Source: Kappaphycus alvarezii (Eukaryota; Rhodophyta; Florideophyceae; Gigartinales; Solieriaceae). Taken from it: 64,000 bases of DNA. Where the stretch lies: the NCBI GenBank assembly GCA_002205965.3, contig NADL03000512.1, positions 992,001-1,056,000 of the forward strand. Reading direction: 5' to 3'. The number at the start of each line of letters is the position of its first letter. Within the stretch, counting starts at the first letter, position 1. Positions 1 to 10,396 of this stretch are shown here, in pieces. The notes under the pieces were generated by a model. That model saw nothing but the letters and a program-made list of their open reading frames with translations, made no database searches and was not told where the DNA came from. Position numbers and translations under genes: made by a program.

Positions 1-728
1 CCCCAGTTTCGTCACCCTAGGTCAAAGCGACTGGGGTGACCACGTGGCTTTAGCTTATTTTCAATACAACACAGGAATGTGTGTAGCAACTGGTATGACT
101 CCGTTCAAATCCATACTAGGAATAGAAGCATTAAAAGCCTGAGGATGAGTCTACAGGGCCTATTTCCAAGAAGGTCCAGAGAACCTGGCACTGAGACTAC
201 ATCTGTTACAAAAAAACTCCTACATAAGGAAAGGAGAGCCAGAAGCCAAGCCAAAACGGAGTATTTAAAGCGGACTAACCCGAAAAATCATTATCGAGAA
301 CAGGATTCTATTATGGGCAGTGGAGCTCAATAAGTCCGAATGCAAAAAAAATTTCCAAGCCTTGGATCGGACCATATGTCATCAAATAACGCCTTGGGAA
401 AGTGGGGTACCTCTTAGAGTCTAAAACAGGACAGAAGAAGGCATGCGTACATGCAAATCACATGAGAAAGATAAGCGATAAAGTACTCGAAAGTGGTGAC
501 CTGAAGAACGGAATGTTTCCAGACACATTGAGATCGGTCGATAAGATATCCGACGCGGAAATAAGAACTGACGAAGAAACCGGGGAAGAGGTAAGGTACT
601 TCAAGGTGAACTTAAGAGGTCGATCATCGGCTCATTGGACACCTGAGACCGAGTTGCCTAAGGCGGTGGTAAAACTACAGACCGCTGCCGGAACCAGGAC
701 AGGGCAGCGGGAGGAAGAGACATCATGA
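1..728 (+). mobile_element. Ty3/gypsy pol 3' end: integrase C-terminus plus chromodomain-like tail
   Basis: Frame 1 from base 1 reads SDWGDHVALAYFQYN and then ATGMTPFKSILG, the typical end of a gypsy integrase core (WD...A.A.NT...TG.TPF...G). After some frame breaks and stops, ISKPWIGPYVI near 350-380 and VGYLLESKTGQKK near 400 match the integrase GPY/F module. At about 545-660 the stretch DKISDAEIRTDEETGEEVRYF followed by a VNLRGRSSAHWTPETEL-like stretch resembles a chromodomain (Y-K-V-.-W-.-G-...-TWE). The element enters from outside the window and is broken by stops in the 150-400 interval, so it is probably dead. Family knowledge: integrase inserts the cDNA and chromodomains guide it to heterochromatin. 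The integrase call is firm; the chromodomain is likely but unproven. Confidence 0.75.
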
Positions 729-1732
729 AATCACAAATTGAAACGGGAGAACTTGACTTCTCCAAAGCGGAGTCGGACTTTAGGCCCCTACGGACCCTGT
801 AGGTAGGTCGCGGCTTCCTCCCTAAGCTTATTGCTGCGCGAATCAAGACAAGGCTAGGTACCATAGCATAGCTGCAAGGGTCCCTAAGTGTCGGACACCC
901 TGCCCCCAGTATTAATCTCTGGGTAAGGCGTTATTTTAGCTGCCTTCCACATCTCTGCACGCACAAGACAGGTGCAAGTGATACCTACGGGGCATCCCAA
1001 GGAGATTACTAACGGCAGGCCTTGTTAGTCTTTTAAACGCCAAGCCAGCCTCTTGCGGGAAGTTGCGCGACCAGATCGAGGTAACGATAGACAGTGCGCC
1101 GCGACAACCCGTTCAAGATACCCAACCGATTGAAATCACGGTTATCCGACCCGAAGGAACGGTAGAAGCAGCAAGAAAGCGAGTACCTCTTTGGTTAAGT
1201 CGCCAGCCTCGCGTCCACGACAAGTCGTTTGACAATCCGCTTCAACCGCTCGTCGCCTACAGCCCATCCGATCTGATTTCATCAAGCCAGATCGAACCTC
1301 GGAAAAAGTGGGGGACAGGACATAACGGAGTAACGTCTCGACACCGTGAGCGGCTCGGCGCTGTAAGGTGCAAGATGCCGAACGAAGAGCTCGCAGCATC
1401 CCCAGGGGTAAAGTGCTACGCGCCCAATTTTGTAGTCTAAAGTATTTTCCGTGCTGTACCCCCTTACGATGTATACTCGTACAATAACTTCCTGTGCTTC
1501 GCACTGTATAAACTCGGTCAGTATCTTACTGTATTGTGCACTGAGCACGGAGAACCGCAACAACTCTTCGCGAGTCTTCGGTACGGCAGGCGGTGACTTT
1601 TTTTAATGAAGCTCGGGTTCAAATGCAGATGCAACCGCTGTCCTTGAATTCTTGCGCAGGAACGAATCACACCTCATCCGATGGCGAAAGTCTAGGTGTT
1701 AAGCGACGATTAAGGAGGAGACGAAGGGCGAA
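729..1732. other. No gene seen; possible 3' LTR/untranslated region of the gypsy element
   Basis: This interval directly follows the pol stop, where a polypurine tract and 3' LTR would be expected. A purine-rich run (gggcagcgggaggaagaga) sits at about 702-721. No second copy exists in the window, so LTR borders cannot be set. Short overlapping ORFs on both strands (1063-1440 plus, 1142-1563 minus) show no recognisable domain and look like chance readings. Confidence 0.25.
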
Positions 1733-2107
1733 ATGACCAGGTTTCCTCATCAATCGATCAATATCGGAGAGAACGCTATAGGCATGGACCTTCACTCTCA
1801 ACAGCGTGCGACACTTGCGTCCACCAGTTCAGCGATTACAGAGGAGCGGCTTGTCGCGCAGGAACGTACGAATTATCCGCACGAGAACGTTTCTCACACG
1901 GAAGGGAGTCATTCGGATGGGAAGACGAAGACATTTCCGTTCCGCAGCCGGCTTGTGAGGACTGGGGACATTAAGAAGGAAGCAGAAGCTCCTTATGTAC
2001 AATGTCGCCTTTCGCCTAAATTGCGTACGTTTGACATAACCAAGGGAACGGAGCCGAAGATAATCCAGGCGGAAACGAGAACAGAGTACACGGCAAGAAC
2101 AGAGTAA
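1733..2107 (+). CDS. Unidentified 124-aa ORF, possibly a retroelement gag N-terminus
   Basis: The ORF opens with ATG and encodes a hydrophilic protein rich in Thr, Glu and Arg with no recognisable domain. Its position some 1 kb after a gypsy pol end, followed by further broken hydrophilic reading frames to about 3.5 kb, would fit the start of a neighbouring element's gag or a long untranslated leader. There is no motif (zinc knuckle, protease DTG/DSG) to confirm this. It may be a chance ORF. Confidence 0.2.
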   Translation: MTRFPHQSINIGENAIGMDLHSQQRATLASTSSAITEERLVAQERTNYPHENVSHTEGSHSDGKTKTFPFRSRLVRTGDIKKEAEAPYVQCRLSPKLRTFDITKGTEPKIIQAETRTEYTARTE

Positions 2108-3490
2108 GGTTAGATCACTGGGCGACCCAGTGAAAACATTTACAGATCGCTGAGCGACGGAAGAAAGTCAAAGAAAATTCAGACGCTCGGACATCAGGGG
2201 CTCAGGTTGTGTTAGAAAATGTGAGGAAACACAATGTCAAATAGGTTGATGCCTCAAATATAGCCGAAGGTAAGAAAAACGAGGAAGACAGCGATGATGA
2301 ATGCATGGTAATCAAACCAGTAAAAATAGAAGAAAGAAAAGGGGCGGGAAAGGCCTAAAAGAGGGTAAGACAAACGCTAAACGCAAGTTAGTAAAGTGTG
2401 GCGGTACCGCATGCTAGCAAAGCAGAGATAGAGCGTAGGGGGGAGAGCTGAAACAAGGTGGTGAGTTTGTCGAACTTCGAAATAGAAAGGGCACATGGCA
2501 CGCCTAGTTTATCATTCGATAATCAGCTTCCTGTACTGATTGAGTGCTCCTGCAATTCGGAGTTGGTTCTAATTCAGTACTACTTTAATTAGACATATAT
2601 CTTCAATTAGACAATGCAACATTTACCACCCTAAGTGGCTCCATTACAGTCCACAACGGAAGGGATGCCCACAGTATAAGAATGAGGACGAAATGGTGAT
2701 TGAGTAAAGAACGAAAAAAGGCAAGAAAAGAAAATCAACTAAAGAAAACGTACCAACATTGCAGTCACTGCATTTGTACCCCGAGAAGAAGGAACAGCCC
2801 TCGCCAGGAACGGCCCCATTCACGGCGTTACTGCCGGAAGCTACAAGCACAACAACCCGCCATCTGGTCGGATGTTTTGAGTGGAAGCAGAAACCCACAT
2901 CAGCCTTCAGGCAAGCCCGACCGTGGTCCTGAGGAGGTTACACTTGCCGTGGAGAACTTTGACATAGGTCGAAAAGAGCAGGACGCGGTGGTCTTTTATA
3001 GAAATTAGCAGCAGAGACACCACTGGTGAAACAAGAGAATGAAAAGGGAAGGTAGGAAGGCGCAATTTGTAATGAAAGCTAGCAGCAGCGATTATACGGG
3101 GAAAAAAAGAGAATTCAGGAGAAAGAAGTAGGTGCTACGGACGAACCAATCAATGCGCTTTGTTAAACCTATCAACCGGCGAGAAAGCATTGCACTTTAA
3201 CAACTCGGAAGGCCGACGCGATGGATACCCCTCGAAAAGTTCTAATAAAGTAATGCACGAACTTGAAACGCCTAAGTTACACAGGAAAGCGGGAATCAAA
3301 TAAATGCAAGAGCTCAGAAATGCGAAGTGAAAGAAGCCGTCAGTTCCGAATGGGCATATTCGAAGGGATGGCGGCCAGGGCGAGCATATCCGAATGCAGA
3401 AACATCAGAGAGCATAGCTGTGGAAGGCAAGACGCCACTGGTCAAGAAAGATACACGCAGAACAAAAGAATTATAGACCGCAATCTTCGC
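2108..3490. other. Unassigned purine-rich sequence with broken short ORFs
   Basis: The plus strand is rich in GA and AAG and yields Lys/Glu/Arg-rich peptides in more than one frame, e.g. EDSDDECMVIKPVKIEERK near 2287. At 2740-2950 two plus frames both give plausible hydrophilic protein for about 60 codons. No family is recognised. It may be degenerate retroelement coding sequence. Confidence 0.3.
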
Positions 3491-3494
3491 AGCC

Positions 3495-3941
3495 TTGGCG
3501 GTCAATGATGTGTTCAAAGAGCTGTCCAGGTCATTGGAGAATCGGCTGAGACGCAATCGCCGCTACAACCGCCGCCGCAGTCTTCACCGCAGTCCTCGCC
3601 ATAGTCACCGTCGCAGTTCTCGCCTCAGTCCTCGCCGCAGCGGTCGGGCCAAGCACTATAGAAGCGACGCCATACCTACGCGGACAAAGTCGCCTTCGGG
3701 GGCCCCTGAACCGTCGTGACCCTTGGCAGCCGAAGTAGCCGCCAAAGCCGCTGCCATTGCCACCGCCACATTCAACGCCATTGCCGTCACACCAGCGCGG
3801 TTCGTCCCACAAGGTCGAAAGGTGATCGTAAGGCACGTGTTAGGGTGGTCGCATTTTGCCGTAGTTTTGTTAGTCCAAATGCTTGTACTGTATGCTTTGT
3901 ATTTCATATTCAAATATTTATCTCTTGGAACACTACTTTAA
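3495..3941 (+). repeat. GCC/CGC-rich low-complexity coding-like tract
   Basis: From about 3547 to 3800 the sequence is a cryptic repeat of short CGCC/GTC/TCGCC units. One plus frame reads an Arg/Ser-rich peptide (RSLHRSPRHSHRRSSRLS), a second reads Ala/Val-rich hydrophobic sequence (AVFTAVLAIVTVAVLASVL), and 3723-3941 reads an Ala-rich peptide ending in a hydrophobic segment. Each is a by-product of the same base composition, so no frame can be preferred. No gene is called. Confidence 0.35.
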
Positions 3942-4080
3942 GGGAGCAGATATATGCCCCTAGGCCCACCTAGGAGGTCTATATAAACGCCTGTACTTCC
4001 GGTTTCCCGTACCACGCTAGGCATCAGATTGTGCAAACAAAATCTGGTCAAACGCTTGTGGATAACTTTTGGAAGTAGCC
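3838..4080 (+). promoter_or_regulatory. Possible LTR-type promoter with TATA box
   Basis: The stretch begins TGTTAGG, the kind of terminus seen on retroelement LTRs. About 135 bases in it carries TATATAAA near 3978, with GC-rich sequence after it that could be a transcript start. Just upstream is CCTAGGCCCACCTAGG, a small inverted repeat. With only one copy present, an LTR cannot be proven. Confidence 0.25.
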
Positions 4081-5292
4081 GCAACAGTAAAGCAGAACAT
4101 CCCCAACAGACAGTTGTACACTCACCACAAACATGCTGAAGTACTGTACAGTAGATTAAAATTACACGGCACGATATGATACCGTTGGTGAATTGCAACA
4201 GAACTCTTGTCAGAAAACAGAGCAGTTGCGCAAAAATCCTCAAAAAACGCAATCCTTTGCCTGTTGCGGAAGTGGCACAGATGCACACGATGAATTCTAG
4301 TAATAATCAAGTTTCGTTCTGTACCGACTATATTCTGCCATGGAGAAGAAATCTGCCGAATTAAAATAAGAGTAAGGGCTGAAGTCTTCGTGTACAGTAA
4401 TTGGATGACAACTATAATGAAAAATAAAACTAATAATGTTATTGGGCCCTTCTTGAAATCCCTTTTTGCACTTATCACAGAATAAGTCCTAGATACTTAT
4501 TTATAAAACTGATACATCCGGCAAGCCATTGAAATTATTTACCCAATTTGCATAAAGTCATGCAAATCTCTCGTACTCGCATCGAGTACAAGAAAATATC
4601 GACGAAATGATGACACAAAGTTAAAATCAGCAAGATCCGACCGCCTTTATCGCCGCTGCTCTGACGTCGCTGAAAGTAGTTTTGGAATCCCTTCTATTTG
4701 TCATCTATCCATCATGCCGAGCTGCACAACTGTATTACTACTCATGCTCATGTAGCGTCGCAAGCAATATCTGGCCGTTGATTTTAGAGAACGGCTCTAC
4801 ATGAAATCCAATAGACAGAGAGATCGTGTTATTAAGCGACACGCGCTGCTACGACCAAGCGAATTGGCCTTTATGTTTCTGTTTCGTTCTAGCAGTGACC
4901 AACCCTGACTACGCTTATAGGCTTCGGTCATAAAGCTTTTCAGTTCTTGCTGATAAGATTTGAGCCCCCTTATGAGAGATAAAATCATTATTCACAGGAC
5001 GATATGTTGAGTTTTTACCCATTAATCGTCGTCGAAGGGTTCGAACAAAATCTCTAAGCCCCGCACAGTGTTTGGGCTTGTTCCTTGCTTCTCACCATAC
5101 AAGAGTCTCGACAATGAATCTCCGTCTCCTCTTCGGAACTAAAGCTACCGTTTGTTCCTTATTAATCAGATTTGATGGAGCCTTTTAACTGCTCATTTTG
5201 GCTATTGAAGATTCTTTCAAAGTGCAAATGCCATCTAAAGTCGAGCTCATCACATATAGGCAAGCTTTTGCACTAATTACCACACTTTAACC
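4081..5292. other. No gene recognised
   Basis: Mixed-composition sequence with overlapping short ORFs on both strands (for example 3938-4288 and 4122-4478 minus) that share no pattern with known families. Nothing structural was noticed. Confidence 0.3.
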
Positions 5293-5886
5293 GATGTACA
5301 CGCTGTGGTAGATGGACTTGAACTTTATCTAAAACAAAGCGGAGACTGCATCATACAGATTAGGTTTTAAAACGGCTGGATCCATGACCATTATGTGACC
5401 AAGATGGTCGTATTTGCTCTCAGTGGGGCAGCAATTCTATGCGCGTTGAATGCGCCTGGTAGCATGCATGATTTTCTAGTCTCTGAATGGGGAGGCGTGT
5501 ATGAGAAATTAGAAGAGTGCTACCAGAAATTCGGGGGAAGGTGCGTCGTCTACTCTGCGTTCTCAAGAGGACACTATCCTTTCCTCATCAGAATCGCTCA
5601 GGACGAGTCAAAGACTAACGATTCTTCTGAAATTATCACGGTAAGACAAGCTAAATCTGCTCGTCAGGCATCCGAATGGGTAATTCGTTCTTTTAAGGGG
5701 TCATTACTTCGGACGAAGGATAGATTTATCTGCGAGGAGAACGGTGAGGAACGTCTTGTTCTATTCTGTACCGTTTATCTGTTCAATTTCAGTGCACATC
5801 TTGTATGCATAAAACAGATTGTGCCAACGTATATGCCGAATCTTAGTGTCGAGGCTAAATTATTCATCCGAGACTTCATGGATTAA
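5293..5886 (+). pseudogene. Harbinger-type DDE transposase, C-terminal part, decayed
   Basis: From 5293 the frame reads DVHAVVDGLELYLKQSGD, then a TAA stop at 5368-5370, then NGWIHDHYVTKMVVFALSG and CALNAPGSMHDF. These match the DDE_4/Harbinger pattern (N-G-W-..-H......F...G......N.PGS.HD), with the second catalytic aspartate in SMHD. Residues further on (ARQASEWVIRSFKGSLLRTKDRF in part) match the conserved R.a.EW..r...G....LK block near the third acidic site. The N-terminal helix-turn-helix part and first catalytic Asp are missing. The partner Myb-like gene follows tail to tail. Function inferred: cut-and-paste transposition, now dead. Confidence 0.75.
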
Positions 5887-5917
5887 TTGGCTCAAAGAAA
5901 TTATGCACACGGTCTCC

Positions 5918-6730
5918 TTAGGCGTCACCAAGACTTGGCTTACGTGTATATGAAAGGTTATTCTTAGCCAACATCAACATCACAATTTCTATCATGCGCT
6001 TATGTCGTGCCGTCTCTTCGTTCCTTCTCTCCAAATCTTCTTTATTCTCCTGCTCCCTCTGTTCGTGCTTCTTCCGACCCTCTCCTTCCCGCCTTCTTGC
6101 GTCTCCTTCCCGCCTTTGCTGCTCCTGAACTAGTAAAAGTTTTAACAAAAAGCTTGGATCTTCTCCATTATTGTTTGATACACGATTATTTACACGAGGA
6201 TGTACAATAAGTCGTAAGGTCGCAGTCGCATTCGCAGCTGAGGTTGTTTGAGCAGCGGCAGACGGCATGAACCCAGCGGAACTTGGAATATCACCACATT
6301 ATGTTTCATCGTCGTTTGGATTGGACTGATCCTGATTATCGCCAATGGAAAGTAATGTTTCCATACAGATGCCTTCTGCATTCTCACCATCGCCGATTTC
6401 TGCCAATTCAGTTAGCTCATAGCGTAGATGCTTAGCCTTACACATATCATGACGCATCCTTGGATCTCCGCTGGGCATTTTTTCCGATACATTGCGGCAA
6501 ACTTTTTCCGCGGACTATCAAACGTTATATCCTTTTTTGGAAACTTCGTTTAATGTTCTGTGGCTTCCATTTCCCCCTCACCCATTCCGAGAGTTTGGTA
6601 CTGCTCAATAAGATTGAGAAGTTGGCCTAACTCTTGTTTATCTAATGATTTACCACGCTTTGGAATTCCATTTGTCGCATGTCTGGAAACCCTCTTGCTT
6701 CTGGAACCCTTCTTTTTTATTGTCAGCGTT
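5918..6730 (-). pseudogene. Myb/SANT-like partner protein of a Harbinger element, decayed
   Basis: Read on the minus strand from about 6730, the pieces are a basic start (SRSKRVSRHATNGIPKRGK), then LGQLLNLIEQYQTLGMGEGEM, then DSPRKKFAAMYRKK, then PSGDPRMRHDMCKAKHL. This is the layout of the Myb/SANT proteins encoded beside Harbinger transposases (LL..iE...PLG...W..V...F......R....KF..L......TGDP..P..v..AK). The last 116 codons (5918-6268) are Glu/Arg-rich with strong coiled-coil character and end in a MLMLAKN-like segment typical of these partners. At least two frame changes and a stop at about 6299 interrupt it. In Harbinger elements this partner helps nuclear import and target binding of the transposase. 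Confidence 0.6.
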
Positions 6731-7288
6731 GGGGGATACCCATTTTTGAAGAGGGCTCACCGAAGCCGTATAATTCACGCAGGTTTCTTGCAAGATGTGG
6801 GAGCTTAGGGGCTTGTATTTTGCCGTTAAGTTGGGAGAATTTTGGTTATCGGTAAAATCGATGCGTTTGGAGTGGGGAGCGGGGCAGTTTTGCGCTTTAC
6901 GGGATACGTCAGGAGCGCAGGCGAGCTGTTACATGCGGAATTCTCGCCCGCTTGAGGGGGACTGCCCTAGGGAGGATTGCTTGGAGGAGGTGATTACATT
7001 GCATTCTTGGCGAGGGTTGACACTGCGTGCTTCGATTTGTATCACATTTTCACCTAGGTCTTATATTTGGTGCGAACTTTTTATCCATGGGATACTTGGG
7101 TGTGGTCCCGGATCACTTGCGAGGGGGCCTGACTGTTAGCCGAAATTGGCCATTCGCGTGCACATAAATCCACCAAAATGCCCAGAATAGTGTAAACTAA
7201 TTTGCAATTTGGTATTTCAGGAACGGCCCATCGATGATTCTGTGTCTCTGAGAAAACGAGTACTGGAGTCCACCTTACGGTGGCCAAT
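6731..7288. other. No gene recognised
   Basis: An open plus frame (6795-7139, 114 codons) contains no known motif and has an unusual Trp/Gly/Cys-rich composition typical of a chance ORF. Nothing else is visible. Confidence 0.3.
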
Positions 7289-7813
7289 TAGAGTCTATAG
7301 GACTATTGTCCTCATATTATGAGCTTATAGTTTAGGGCTAACTTTTAAGTCAAAATATTCTTTTTCTCTAGTTTATTTCCTAACCTATAGTTTCAACAGT
7401 AGTGAAGCTTGATCAACACAAAATTTTCGGTAATTTTAGCGCTAGTCACGGTACGAACTACTTCATTTCACTACCTGTCCCCCTTAATCTTCGAAAAATA
7501 ACCGTTCTGTATCCCTAATCAGTAATGCACCCCAATTTATCCCTCCTTTATTCCACTTGATGATCTTCGATTTTAGTGCCAATTTGCGACATTTTATCTT
7601 TTAGTTGAATGCTTAGCCGAAGTGGTGTAGAGTTGAAGCCACGAAGCATCTCTTTACTGTAATTCTATGTTTTTTGTGTGCAATTTTTAGTAAATATTTA
7701 CGGGCCCCCCAAAAAGTTCTTACTTGATGTAATTTTTGTATAATGAAGAAATTTGTCCTCATACGAGGACAAAGTGTGCCTCATGTGAGGATAAATCTAT
7801 GAAGGATAGACAA
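7289..7813. mobile_element. Small inverted-repeat (MITE-like) element, copy 1
   Basis: The left end reads AGTCTATAGGACTATTGTCC and then TCATATTATGAG. The right end carries the palindromic block GTCCTCATACGAGGAC, then AAAGTGTGCCTCATGTGAGG, then ATAGAC. Read inward from both ends the order is GTCTAT followed by a CTCATATGAG-type palindrome. The right-end block (7754-7791) matches bases 51328-51365 at nearly every position, so this is the same family as the copy at 50947-51390. No ORF lies inside. Borders are approximate and no clear target duplication was seen for this copy. Confidence 0.55.
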
Positions 7814-8990
7814 TCGCCCATGACAGCGGTATTTGCGTGCCCTCGGAGTCCTTGGGAAAGTAGGTTAAACTTCTGTGTCTTTCTCTTCGCTTGACGTTAT
7901 CGACTTCAACGAATCACTAGTGTCTTGTTTGAAACAAAGTAGACAATAAAAGTTAGTTGTGCATCAGAATTGTTGATCTGTAAAAAAAATCTCAGCAGAA
8001 TGATTTCAGCACCAATACATACCATTCGCGAGACGAATCCATCACAACCTGCGGTAATCACACGCACTTGCAAAACATGGCGCTATCCGAACGTCAAATC
8101 ATCTCAAATGCGAAACAATACCCAAAACCGCCATCGCTGTTGAGAAAGGGAGGATCACCACCCAACTGATGGTCTGCATCTGATTTAATGTGCAATGAGA
8201 GAGGTTGAAAAGGGGAACTGAGCGATGGAGAGGTGTAGGTAATCGTAATTGCGATTGGAATTGGTTTGATCGAATACACGATTTGAGGATCCAACCTGTT
8301 CGAGACGACCGCATGAGGTACCCAAAATTCCTACGGTCTTGGATAAAACGACCATTTTCGGATGGGCGGGCTCCTAGAAATATTTTTTTCGAAATGCCGA
8401 TTGGATTGAACCCGATGCATCAGGTCAACTTCATCATGACACAATGATTGCTTCCGACACTAGATCTGATATTGTTGTCCACGACCAATTACATTGCAGA
8501 ATTATCTGCTATATCAATATCGGAATTTTACAAAAAAGTATGGATTTAATGTACATATTTCTACTCAATGTACTATTGAACTTTCTATTATTTGATTAAA
8601 TTTATTTAACTGTAAAGTAATACGGCCAGAACCGTGCATAACTCCTACTTTACATAGCACTCTGGGAGAGCTGCTCAGAGCCATGCACTTCCGAGATTAC
8701 AAGTGCGAGAGGATGTTAGCCATTCATCTGATATCTATTCGCAGATGAGATTCAATTACTGATGTAGAGAACATAACATGTACAGCACACTGTCAATAAT
8801 AAAAATCATACAGAAAACCCTTCACTTCCACCAGAGAACTAACCAGCAATATGCATAAAACTAGAAAAGATCTGCTGAGAGTAGGGAAACGGCATGCACC
8901 CGCGAAAACATGTACAGTTTTTATTACATAAAGGGCAGGTACTGGCCAAAATGGGGATGTCATCCCTGGTGTCGCCAGCACAGTGGCGTC
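7814..8990. other. No gene recognised
   Basis: Moderately AT-rich sequence with only short ORFs on both strands and no match to a known family. Confidence 0.3.
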
Positions 8991-9977
8991 AGTGGCGATG
9001 ATTTCGAAAGTTCTTGAAGAATTGAACAATATGGGAGCTTTTTTAGACTCGAACAATACGAAACTTCTTTAATCGATTTCTTAACCACTGAGACCACCTT
9101 GAACCTCGTAAATAACTGCCCATCTCTCTTCCAAATCTATCCTCCATTTTCAGGGATTCTACCTGACAACCTTCTGCAATATTCCATCCGTCAACGTGTC
9201 GAGAACCTCAGGACGCTCCTTCACGAACCACTCTGCAACAAGAATTTATTCGTCATGTCATCTCCTGAACCGTCTGATCTACATTGTGAACCGTCTGACT
9301 TCCAAAGATAAAGACAAATTATCGCGGTTCAATTTTTTGAACAGTTCACCGTTCAATCAGATTACATCTTCAATCGGGCGATTGTATCATTGGATTCATT
9401 GAAAGTGCAGATTTTTGACGAGATTAAGAGGGATATTAGCAATGTTGTTTCGGATATTTTGACCCAACTACTCCAAGCTTTGGTCAGTGCCGCTCTTTGA
9501 ATTGCATTGTCGGCTCGTAAAGGACTCGTCGCTGGTACGGGAAAGAAGAGGGGCCCAAATGCCGAAGAAAACATTGGTGGGATAGTCAAAATTCTCTCTC
9601 ACGATCGAACTTCGTACTGTCTGATGGCGACCCTGAGTTTGGGTCTCTCCAAAGATCTCCAAAGAGAATTTAGCGATCCAAAAGACGTTCCGAGCACCCT
9701 CTTATCGTTCTTGTTTGCAATACAGCTCGAGGAAAAGAAGAATGTGCATGAGACAGCGCTGGGTAAGGGGACTAGCAATTTTTTACGGGAGGCAGTGTGC
9801 CAGCTTTTGTGGACTGCTAGACGACAAGCTTTTTCGCACTTCGTAACATGGTGCGGCATCAGTTGCAATCGGCCGACTTCCTCCAGAAGCTTGGTTTCTA
9901 TCGAAGCTACCAGTTGCTATTGGGAATTTCCGGCAATCCAAACCGATTGGTTGTCTGGACCTGAACATTTCCCCTGA
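8991..9977 (+). pseudogene. Unidentified ORF of about 330 codons interrupted by two stops
   Basis: One plus frame stays open from about 8990 to 9977 except for stops at 9309 (TAA) and 9497 (TGA). It reads helical, hydrophilic protein, e.g. DSLKVQIFDEIKRDISNVVS near 9400 and KGLVAGTGKKRGPNAEENIG near 9522. Parts of other plus frames in the same interval are also coding-like (LLNRLIYIVNRLTSKDKDKL near 9265), so frameshifts are likely. The family is not recognised. The composition is like the decayed transposon genes nearby. Confidence 0.3.
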
Positions 9978-10358
9978 GATTTCTATTGAGTAAAGCGTCC
10001 ATTTTGTTCGGACTCAGATCGCAGGTTATGATGTGGAAGTTCTGAAACGAATTCAAAGAACACTCTTCATTCCATAACCGATGCCAACGGACGATTCAAG
10101 TCCACATCGCGAGGGAAGAAACGATAGAAAACAGTAAGTGACCGCATGGGCAATACAGATGATGTAAATGTAATGAATTTGTTGAAGGAGGTGTTTGATA
10201 AAGCGATTGATAGGATTAGAAAATGTGAACAGATCTTCTTCAGTGACAGTCGCCTACAAGCAGATGGCATCTTCCGCAGTCACCTTGGATACGTCATGAT
10301 TGCAGATCACATGACGACGACCTGAACTGATGTCAGTTCTTCTTCAATTATCCATCCT

Positions 10359-10396
10359 ATCGAAGCAAGTCATAGTATACTATGACTTGCTTCGAT
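10359..10396. repeat. 38-bp perfect palindrome
   Basis: The left half (ATCGAAGCAAGTCATAGTA) is followed with no spacer by its exact reverse complement. There are no mismatches over 19 + 19 bases. It is not flanked by an obvious gene. Confidence 0.95.
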
